Below are positions 14,245 through 21,378 of a DNA stretch of 64,000 bases, piece by piece. A model generated the notes under the pieces. The model was not told where the DNA came from. It did no database searches and saw only the letters and a program-made list of their open reading frames with translations. The position numbers were made by a program, and so were the translations under genes. Origin of the DNA: CAVVAL01 sp963742725 (GTDB taxonomy: Bacteria > Actinomycetota > Actinomycetes > Mycobacteriales > Cryptosporangiaceae); contig CAVUMX010000004.1 of assembly GCA_963742725.1 (NCBI GenBank), forward strand, positions 868,001-932,000. Reading direction: 5' to 3'. Position 1 is the first letter of the stretch. Every line of letters begins with the position of its first letter.

Positions 14245-16881
14245 ATGACGACGCCGGGCCTCCACCGAGCCACGGCGGGTTTCCCCGCGCCCGGCCACCC
14301 ACGCCGTCCCCGCCCGGTGATCGGCGTGCTTCAGGACCAACTCCTCGGGCTCTACGCGGAGGAGTGGCTCGGATCCGTCGACGCGGCGCGGGCACACGGC
14401 TGTGACCTGATCACCTTCTGCGGCCGGGCCCTGGTGGACGGCGGCCTCTCCCGGTTGAACAACTCCGTCTATGACCTGGCGACCGAGCAGACCCTGGACG
14501 GCTTGATCGTGTGGACGCAGGTCCTCGCGGTCGGCGTGGGTCAGGAGCGCACGGAGGAGTACTGCCGCCGCTTCGCGGGGCTGCCGATCGTCAGTGTGGA
14601 GCTGCCGTTGGGCGACGCACCCGCGGTCCTGATGGACAACCGGCAGGGCATGTACGACGCGGTGAGCCATCTGATCCAGGTGCACGGCCGCCGGCGGATC
14701 GCCTTCACCCGCGGCCCGATCACGCACCAGGGCAGCAACCAGCGCTACCAGGGTTACCTCGACGCGATGGCCGACCACGGGCTGCCGGTGCCTTCGGATC
14801 TGGTGACGCCGGTACCCGGACGATCGTCCGATCCTGGGAAGTCACGATGGGCCGACTGGCCGACGGTGCTGAACACCTGGCTGTCGACGCTGCTGGAAAC
14901 CGACCCCCCGGACGCCATCGCCGCCGCCCACGACGACAACGCCGCGTGGGCACTCTCCAGGCTGGCGGGAGCTGGCGTGCGGAGCCCCGAAGATGTCCCG
15001 GTCGTGGGCTTCGACGACTCGACCAGCATGCCGGGACACATACTCACCTGGAATCCCGACGTCATCATCGAGGACATGCGCGCCGGCAGCCAGCGCGACC
15101 AGCAGGCCGGCCAGCGCGCGGGCAACGTCAGCAGCCTGGTCAGTTCCCTGTCGTTGACGACGGTGCGGGCGCCGTTCTACGAGATGGGCTGGCGCGCGGT
15201 CGAGGCCGTCCTCGGCCTGGTCCACGGCGAGACCGTGCCGAGCACCATCACCGTCCCGACCGAGCTCGTGGTCCGGCGCTCCTGCGGCTGCCACCCGTCC
15301 ACCGACCAGCTCATGCCGCCGGTCCCCGGAACGGATCAGGGAACGCGTTCGGTGCCGGAGCGGCCGGTCATCCATCGGCGGCAGCCGGCGGAGGCGGGGT
15401 TGCCGGAGGACTGGGGCGAGCAGCTGGCGGCGGCGTTCGTGGCCGATATGCGGGCCGACCAGGCTGACGCCTTCCCTGAGCTGCTGGACCAGTTCATGCA
15501 GGTCAGCCTGTGGTCAGGGGAATCGGTCGAGACCTGGTGGCGGGTGCTGTCCACGCTGCGTGAACTCATCGGCGGCCCAACCGCCAGCGCAGCCGAGATC
15601 AGGCGCGGTGACGATCTCTGGTTGCATGCCCAGCTCCTGCTCAACGAGACGACCGGCCGGCAACGCCACTACGCGCAGGTCCTCACGGAGAAACGCAACC
15701 AGATCGTGCGGGAGATCGGCCAGAAGCTGGTCATCTCCTCGGACCTTGCGGAGTTGGCCGATGTCCTGGCCGAAGCGCTGCCCCAGGTTGGCATTCCGAG
15801 CTGTTATCTCGCGGCGTACGAAGCCGCGATGCCCGACGCCGGCGGGTCGGCGGTGGCCCCCGCCGCGCCGACCGGGCCCGTGTCGACCGCCCGGTCACGA
15901 ATGCTGCTGGCGTACGAAGACGGCGCCCGCGCTGATATCTCTCCCGACCGCGCGGTCTTCCCCTCCGCCTGCCTGGTACCCGACGACCACCTGCTGCACC
16001 GCACGACGCCCTACAGCATGGTCGCGGTGCCCTTGTTCTTCAAGGACCAGCTGCTCGGGTTCGCGCTCCTCGAGCTGGGCCCTGCCATCGGCTGGGTCTA
16101 CGCGGCCCTGCGGGAACAGGTCAGCAGCGCCCTGCACCGCGTCTTCATGGTCGAACGCGAACACGCGGCCGTCGCCGCTCTGGAAGTAGCCCACCGGCGC
16201 GAGGAACGCCACCGTCTCGCCAGCGAACTGCACGACTCCGTCTCGCAGGCTCTGTTCTCCATGACGCTCCACACTCGCGCGGTACAGCTGGCGGTGCAGC
16301 AACAAGGCTGGGAGCCCCAGCACCGGATCGTCCGGGGCCTTGCCGACCTGCGCGAACTCACCCAGAGCGCGCTCACGGAGATGCGTGCCCTGATCTTCCA
16401 ACTGCGCCCCGACGCGCTTCGTGAGGAGGGACTGGTCGCAGCGATCCGCAAACACGCCGCCGCGGTCGCCGCCCGCGAAGAGTTCGCTGTCGTGGTACAC
16501 GCGTCCGACGACCGCCTGCATCTCCCCGAACGCGCCGAAGAAGAGCTCTTCCGCATCGTTCAGGAGGCCCTGCACAACACCGTCAAACACGCCCAGCCGA
16601 GCCGCGTCGACATCCGGCTCGACGGACCCGCCGACGCGGGCGGCACCCTCACCATCGAAATCGCCGACGACGGTAGCGGCTTCGACCCCGACCTGCCCCG
16701 CCCGGGACACGTCGGCCTGGAGTCCATGGGCGAGCGGGCCGGACGACTCGGCGGCCAGTTCACCATCCACAGCTCCCCCTCGGGGTCCACGGTCCGCGTG
16801 GTACTACCGGACATCCTGCGGCGGGAGCCAACCGACGACACCTCGGCGACCTCGGTGACGGACCGTGAAGGGACTGGGTAA
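14245..16881 (+). CDS. Soluble histidine kinase with LacI/periplasmic-binding-type sugar sensor (kinase 1)
   Basis: 878 aa, no signal peptide and no membrane helix. Residues about 30-355 are a LacI/GalR-type ligand-binding domain without its DNA-binding headpiece: PVIGVLQDQLLGLYAEEWL, HLIQVHGRRRIAFTRGP, DDVPVVGFDD-type strand (VPVVGFDDSTSMPG), LTTVRAPF and the family ending TELVVRRSCGC. Residues about 390-500 are helical, 500-630 GAF-like (SMVAVPLFFKDQLLGFALLEL). A coiled helix leads to HisKA_3 (RHRLASELHDSVSQALFSM, phospho-His663) and HATPase_c (N-box HNTVKHAQ at 777, G1 box DDGSGFD at 808-814, GLESMGERAGRLGG). A NarL regulator starts 2 bp after the stop. It is inferred to sense a cytoplasmic sugar from the adjacent importer and to phosphorylate that regulator. 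Confidence 0.9.
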   Translation: MTTPGLHRATAGFPAPGHPRRPRPVIGVLQDQLLGLYAEEWLGSVDAARAHGCDLITFCGRALVDGGLSRLNNSVYDLATEQTLDGLIVWTQVLAVGVGQERTEEYCRRFAGLPIVSVELPLGDAPAVLMDNRQGMYDAVSHLIQVHGRRRIAFTRGPITHQGSNQRYQGYLDAMADHGLPVPSDLVTPVPGRSSDPGKSRWADWPTVLNTWLSTLLETDPPDAIAAAHDDNAAWALSRLAGAGVRSPEDVPVVGFDDSTSMPGHILTWNPDVIIEDMRAGSQRDQQAGQRAGNVSSLVSSLSLTTVRAPFYEMGWRAVEAVLGLVHGETVPSTITVPTELVVRRSCGCHPSTDQLMPPVPGTDQGTRSVPERPVIHRRQPAEAGLPEDWGEQLAAAFVADMRADQADAFPELLDQFMQVSLWSGESVETWWRVLSTLRELIGGPTASAAEIRRGDDLWLHAQLLLNETTGRQRHYAQVLTEKRNQIVREIGQKLVISSDLAELADVLAEALPQVGIPSCYLAAYEAAMPDAGGSAVAPAAPTGPVSTARSRMLLAYEDGARADISPDRAVFPSACLVPDDHLLHRTTPYSMVAVPLFFKDQLLGFALLELGPAIGWVYAALREQVSSALHRVFMVEREHAAVAALEVAHRREERHRLASELHDSVSQALFSMTLHTRAVQLAVQQQGWEPQHRIVRGLADLRELTQSALTEMRALIFQLRPDALREEGLVAAIRKHAAAVAAREEFAVVVHASDDRLHLPERAEEELFRIVQEALHNTVKHAQPSRVDIRLDGPADAGGTLTIEIADDGSGFDPDLPRPGHVGLESMGERAGRLGGQFTIHSSPSGSTVRVVLPDILRREPTDDTSATSVTDREGTG

Positions 16882-16883
16882 CG

Positions 16884-17576
16884 ATGAGCGAGCGAGGTGA
16901 CACGCGCCAGATCCGCGTCGTCCTGGTCGACGACCACGCGGTCGTGCGGCGCGGCATGCGGGCGTTCTTCGAGATGCTCGACGACATCGAGGTCGTGGGC
17001 GAGGCCGGCGACGGGCAGGCCGCCCTCAACGAGCTCGCCGTGATGGCGACGCGGGACGACCTGCCCGATGTCGTGCTCATGGACCTGCTCATGCCCCGCC
17101 TCGACGGCCTCTCCGCCACGGCGGCGATCAAGAAGGAATACCCGAGCGTCGAGGTCGTGGCGCTCACCAGCTTCAGCGAGGCCGAGCGCGTACACCAGGC
17201 GCTGGAGGCCGGAGCCGCCGGCTACCTGCTCAAGGATGCCGAGGCCGACGAGGTGGGTGCGGCCGTGCGGGCTGCCTACCGTGGCGAGGTCCACCTCGAT
17301 CCAGTGGTGGCCCGCACGCTGACCCGGTCGCTGGTGGCGACTCAGCGCACCGCTGCGGCGCTGACCCCGCGGGAACGCGAGATCCTCGTCCTCGTCGCCC
17401 AGGGCAAGTCGAACCGGGACGTCGCCAAGGCCCTCGTGATCAGCGAACGCACCGCGCGTACGCACGTCAGCAACGTGCTGAGCAAGCTCGGTCTCGCCTC
17501 ACGGACCCAGGCCGCCCTGTGGGCCGTCCGGGAGGGGCTCGTCTCGGAGCACGACGGCAACACTCAGCGGAGCTGA
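16884..17576 (+). CDS. NarL-family response regulator, partner of kinase 1
   Basis: 230 aa. Receiver domain 10-130 with acidic pair in VVLVDDHAVV, phosphoacceptor Asp67 (PDVVLMDLLMPRLDGLSA), switch Thr in VVALTSFSEAE and Lys in AGYLLKDAEAD. LuxR helix-turn-helix 165-225 (ALTPREREILVLVAQGKSN, VISERTARTHVSNVLSKLGL). All phosphotransfer residues are present. It follows kinase 1 after 2 bp, so the two are co-translated. The obvious candidate targets are the ABC operon and beta-galactosidase downstream; this is inference. Confidence 0.92.
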   Translation: MSERGDTRQIRVVLVDDHAVVRRGMRAFFEMLDDIEVVGEAGDGQAALNELAVMATRDDLPDVVLMDLLMPRLDGLSATAAIKKEYPSVEVVALTSFSEAERVHQALEAGAAGYLLKDAEADEVGAAVRAAYRGEVHLDPVVARTLTRSLVATQRTAAALTPREREILVLVAQGKSNRDVAKALVISERTARTHVSNVLSKLGLASRTQAALWAVREGLVSEHDGNTQRS

Positions 17577-17686
17577 CACCACGCGTACGCGACAAATGTC
17601 GCGGACGAATCGAGTCGGCAAGCTCTTACTGCCGCCGCCGTCATGACCTTGACTGGTGATACGACGTCAACAGTTAGGAGTCGTTT

Positions 17687-18088
17687 GTGATCCGCGACCG
17701 CGACGAAGATCCGGTCCGCGTCCTCATCGTCGAGAACGACCCCCGGGTACGCGCTGCCTTGAGCACCTTCCTTTCCGCGTCCACCGGTTTCGAGATCATC
17801 GGGGACGTCGGCAACGCTGCCGCGGCGCTGGAACTGGCACGATCGCACACCCCTGATGTCGCGCTCGTCGACATTCTCGTACCGGACGCGCCCGCGGGTC
17901 TCGGGCTCCTGCGCACCCTCACCAGCGAACTCCGCATCCCTGCCGTCGCGATCAGCATCCGTAGCAGTTTCCGCCAGAGCGCCCTCGCCGCCGGCGCCTG
18001 CCAGTTCGTGGACAAGGACAGCACACCGGAGCTCCTGCTGCCGGCGTTGCGGGCGTCCGCGTCGCGGCAACCACACGAAAGCTCGTAG
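17687..18088 (+). CDS. Single-domain receiver protein
   Basis: 133 aa from GTG 17687, 6 nt after TTAGGAG. Only a receiver is present: VRVLIVENDPRVRAAL, Asp62 in VALVDILVPDAPAG, Ser in VAISIRSSF and Lys in CQFVDKDS. There is no output domain. Lone receivers usually act as phosphate sinks, relay intermediates or by protein contact. The position between the kinase/regulator pair and the ABC operon suggests it takes phosphate from kinase 1 or the second kinase at 24.4-27.0 kb. Confidence 0.85.
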   Translation: MIRDRDEDPVRVLIVENDPRVRAALSTFLSASTGFEIIGDVGNAAAALELARSHTPDVALVDILVPDAPAGLGLLRTLTSELRIPAVAISIRSSFRQSALAAGACQFVDKDSTPELLLPALRASASRQPHESS

Positions 18089-18127
18089 CGCGTCGGTTCC
18101 CGCAGGTCGAGGGGGTTGCCGTCCGTA

Positions 18128-18156
18128 TTGACACGTGCGCTGAGCGTGCACATACT
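18128..18156 (+). promoter_or_regulatory. Predicted vegetative promoter of the sugar ABC operon
   Basis: TTGACA at 18128-18133 and CATACT at 18151-18156 with a 17-bp spacer, about 130 bp before the binding-protein gene. The spacer holds GTGCGCTGAGCGTGCAC, a partly symmetric stretch that a regulator could bind. Confidence 0.55.
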
Positions 18157-18283
18157 CCGTCCGGGTAGGACCGCGCTTCTTTCGGGGCCGTGCCACGACG
18201 TCAATGCTCGGGCAATTCAGCCCTGCTGCTGACGAGCCGCACCACGTGCCCTGACCGTGGCAAGCGGAAAGTGTGGCGTTCAC

Positions 18284-19585
18284 ATGGAGCCAGATCTCTC
18301 AAGACGGAGTTTTCTCGTTGGCTCGCTGGCCGGTGCGGGCGCCGGACTGCTGGGCCTCGCGGGCTGCGGCGCCTCCCCTCGTTCCGCCTCCGCCGGTACC
18401 GACCACCTCAGCGTCTGGTACTGGCCAGGGGCGCTGAGCAACCGTCTGCTCGCGGTTTCGGCCAAGGGCGTGCCCGGCGTCGCGGGTCTCAAGGTGGTGG
18501 GCTCTCCGACCACGGTCGGGGACAGCCTCTACACCAGGCTGCGCACCAGCCTGGCCGCCCGCGCCTACGTGCCCGACATCACGGCCCTCAACGTCGACAT
18601 CGCAGCGTTCTTCCCCGACGAGGACCAATTCCTCGACCTGAACGAGCTGGGTGCCGACGCTGTCAGGAGCCAGTACCTCGGCTGGAAATGGCGGAGCGGC
18701 ACCAGCCCTTCCGACCGGCTGATCGGCTTCCCCATCGACGCCGGCCCTTCGGCCCTGTACTACCGCAAGGACGTCTTCGACCAGGCGCGGCTGCCCTCTG
18801 AGCCGGACGAGGTGGCGGAGGCCATCACCTCCTGGGACGACTACTTCGCGGTGGGCAGGAAGCTCAAAGCCGTGCGGCCCGACGCCTTTCTCATGTCCGA
18901 CATCCGGATGGTCTTCCGGATGTCGCTGTTGCAGAACGCGAATCAGTTCGTGGATCGGAACAGCCACTTCATCGGCGACCAGGAGCACGTCCGGCGTTCC
19001 TGGGACCTGGCTGTGGAAGCACTCCGGCAGGGGCTCAGCGCCAAGATCGCCCCCGGTGCGCCCGATCTCAACGCGGCTCTCGCACAGGGCCGGATCGTCT
19101 CCAACTGCAGCGCGGTGTGGGCGATGTTCTCGCTCAAGCAGATCGCCGCCAGCTCGTCCGGCGCATGGCGGCTGACCAGGTTGCCCGGCGGGCCGGCCAA
19201 CTACGGCGGCTCCTTTCTCGCGGTGACCAGGTACTGCCGGGATCCAGAGGGGGCGTTCGCGTTCATCAGGTGGCTGCTGGGCCCCCAGAACCAGTTGGCG
19301 GCCTATCAGGAAATGGCTCTGTTCCCGACCACTCCGGCCATCTACGGCGAAGCGGCTATGCGACAGCCGGACTCGTTCTTCGGCGGCCAGCGCCCGATCG
19401 ACGTCTTCGGCGAGGCTGCCGAGCAGGCGCCCGTCGTGTATTTCAGCCCCTACGAAGCGAGCGCCGCCGACCCCATCTACCTGGAGTTGATCAACGTGGA
19501 GCAACTCGGCAAGAACCCGGACCGGGCGTGGCGGGACGCGATGGCCAGCGCGGAGAGGACCCTCTCCCAACGGGGGGTGAGCTGA
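18284..19585 (+). CDS. Sugar ABC transporter substrate-binding lipoprotein
   Basis: 433 aa. The ATG at 18284 begins a signal with both a twin-arginine motif (LSRRSFLVGSLAG) and a lipobox (GLAGC, Cys28), so the protein is probably exported folded and lipid-anchored; an upstream GTG at 18257 is possible. The mature part is a family 1 extracellular solute-binding protein: DHLSVWYWPGALS, the domain-closing segment IGFPIDAGPSALYYRKDVFDQ, and PDAFLMSDIRMVF. It should bind an oligosaccharide, probably a beta-galactoside given the neighbouring enzyme. The permease gene begins 1 bp after the stop. Confidence 0.9.
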   Translation: MEPDLSRRSFLVGSLAGAGAGLLGLAGCGASPRSASAGTDHLSVWYWPGALSNRLLAVSAKGVPGVAGLKVVGSPTTVGDSLYTRLRTSLAARAYVPDITALNVDIAAFFPDEDQFLDLNELGADAVRSQYLGWKWRSGTSPSDRLIGFPIDAGPSALYYRKDVFDQARLPSEPDEVAEAITSWDDYFAVGRKLKAVRPDAFLMSDIRMVFRMSLLQNANQFVDRNSHFIGDQEHVRRSWDLAVEALRQGLSAKIAPGAPDLNAALAQGRIVSNCSAVWAMFSLKQIAASSSGAWRLTRLPGGPANYGGSFLAVTRYCRDPEGAFAFIRWLLGPQNQLAAYQEMALFPTTPAIYGEAAMRQPDSFFGGQRPIDVFGEAAEQAPVVYFSPYEASAADPIYLELINVEQLGKNPDRAWRDAMASAERTLSQRGVS

Positions 19586-19586
19586 G

Positions 19587-20519
19587 ATGCCACTGGTCCC
19601 AGCGACCGGTGCCCCGTGGCGCCACCTGCCCGTGTATCTCGCCATCTCGCCGTTCTTCGTGCTGTTCGCCGTATTCGGCGCGTTCCCGATCGCCTTCTCG
19701 CTCTACCTGTCCTTCCACGAGTGGGACGGAATCGGCGAGCGGCGCTTCGTCGGATGGCAGCAGTACAACTGGCTGATCCACGACAGCGTGTTCTGGAAGT
19801 CGGTGCTGAACACGTTCGAGATCTGGATCATCTCGACGGTGCCGATGCTGTTCCTCGCCCTGATCATCGCCTTCCTGCTGAACGCGCAGATCCGCCACAG
19901 CACGGCGTACCAGGTGGCGTTCTTCACGCCGAACGTGACCTCGATGGTGGCCATGACGATCGTGTTCGGCTCGGTCTTCGCCCAGACGGGGCTGGGCAAT
20001 TCCGTGCTGAAAGCGATCGGGGTCGGTGAGTTCGGCTGGCTCACCTCGCCGTGGGGGATAAAGCTGTCCATCGCCCTCATGATCATCTGGCGGTGGGTCG
20101 GCTACAACGCCCTCATCTTCCTCGCCGGGCTGCAGGCCATTCCGGTCGAGCTGTACGAAGCTGCCCGGGTCGACGGGGCCAGCAGCTGGCAGATCCTTTT
20201 CCAGGTCGTGATTCCGCTGCTGCGTCCGGTGATCCTGTTCGCCACCATCGTGTCCAGCATCTACGGAATGCAGATCTTCACCGAATCCCAGGTGCTCTTC
20301 CAGGGAACCGGCGGGCCTGGCCAAGAAGGACTGACGATCGTGGTCTACCTCTGGGACAAGGCCTTCACCAACCACCAGCTCGGCTACGGCGCGGCGATCG
20401 GCTGGGCCCTGTTCTTCATCGTCGCGATCTTCGCGATCATCAACTGGCGGCTGGTTTCGGCATTCGGCGCCGACCACCCGACCACATCAGGGCGCTGGAG
20501 CGTGCTCCGTGGACGCTGA
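19587..20519 (+). CDS. Sugar ABC transporter permease (MalF/UgpA type)
   Basis: 310 aa with six predicted membrane helices, starting YLAISPFFVLFAVFGAFPIA. The cytoplasmic EAA loop reads LYEAARVDGASSWQILFQVVIP, which docks on the ATPase. It is a CUT1-type permease subunit. The gene follows the binding protein directly and overlaps the next permease by 11 bp. Confidence 0.93.
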   Translation: MPLVPATGAPWRHLPVYLAISPFFVLFAVFGAFPIAFSLYLSFHEWDGIGERRFVGWQQYNWLIHDSVFWKSVLNTFEIWIISTVPMLFLALIIAFLLNAQIRHSTAYQVAFFTPNVTSMVAMTIVFGSVFAQTGLGNSVLKAIGVGEFGWLTSPWGIKLSIALMIIWRWVGYNALIFLAGLQAIPVELYEAARVDGASSWQILFQVVIPLLRPVILFATIVSSIYGMQIFTESQVLFQGTGGPGQEGLTIVVYLWDKAFTNHQLGYGAAIGWALFFIVAIFAIINWRLVSAFGADHPTTSGRWSVLRGR

Positions 20520-21378
20520 CACCAGAACAACCAGCCGCGGCGTCACCATCGGTCTCGGCAGCAGGGCGAAACGGATCACCGTCCATGTCGCGCTACTGGC
20601 CGGCGTACTCGTTTCGGTCTTCCCGTTCTACTGGCTGATCGTGATGGCCTCCCGTACCAACGAGGACATCTTCCGGCAGCCGCCCGTGCTCGTCCCTGGC
20701 AGTCACCTGCTGCAGAACATGGAGACGGTGCTGCGCCAGATCGACTTCTTCGCGGCGTTGCTCAACACCGTCGTCGTCGCGGTCTGCGGCACCGCGCTGG
20801 TGCTCTTCTTCGACTCGCTGGCCGCCTTCACCTTCGCCAAGTACGAGTTTCCCGGCAAGAGGACGCTCTTCGCGATCCTGTTGTCCACCTTCGTGTTTCC
20901 GGCCCAGCTGACCCTGGTGCCGCTGTTCGTCACCATGGCGCAGTTCGGTTGGGTGGGCTCCTTCAAGGCTCTGATCATTCCTGGCGCGGCCAGTGCCTTT
21001 GGAACTTTCTGGATGCGCCAGTACGCCCAGAACTCCCTGCCCGACGAACTGCTGGATGCCGGGCGGATCGACGGTGCCGGGTTCTTCCGCCTCTACTGGA
21101 CCGTCGCGGTGCCGTTCTTCCGGCCCGCCCTGGCGTTTCTCGGCATCTTCACGTTCATCGCCCTCTGGAACGAATACATCTGGCCGCTGATCATTCTGAT
21201 CAATCCTGAGAAGGTCACCCTCCAGGTCGCGCTGGCCGAGCTCAACATCCAGTACCAGGCCGATTACGCGGTCATCATGGCCGGAGCGCTGATGAGCGTG
21301 GTGCCCTTGATCGGCGTCTTCCTGCTTGGTGCGCGGTACCTCATCAGGGGTTTCACCTCAGGCGGTCCCATGCTGTAG
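20509..21378 (+). CDS. Sugar ABC transporter permease (MalG/UgpE type)
   Basis: 289 aa from GTG 20509, inside the previous gene, with CTGGAG upstream. Six membrane helices; EAA loop LLDAGRIDGAGFFRLYWTVAVP. It completes the membrane channel. No ATPase gene is present in the operon; CUT1 importers of actinomycetes commonly share the ATPase MsiK encoded elsewhere. The 3' end overlaps the convergent beta-galactosidase by 21 bp. Confidence 0.93.
   Translation: MDADTRTTSRGVTIGLGSRAKRITVHVALLAGVLVSVFPFYWLIVMASRTNEDIFRQPPVLVPGSHLLQNMETVLRQIDFFAALLNTVVVAVCGTALVLFFDSLAAFTFAKYEFPGKRTLFAILLSTFVFPAQLTLVPLFVTMAQFGWVGSFKALIIPGAASAFGTFWMRQYAQNSLPDELLDAGRIDGAGFFRLYWTVAVPFFRPALAFLGIFTFIALWNEYIWPLIILINPEKVTLQVALAELNIQYQADYAVIMAGALMSVVPLIGVFLLGARYLIRGFTSGGPML

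Noticed and set aside
17587..17603. GCGACAAATGTCGC palindrome after the NarL regulator as a member of repeat family A
   Set aside because: It has no GGCTAT core and the wrong length; it is only a short chance palindrome or weak terminator.
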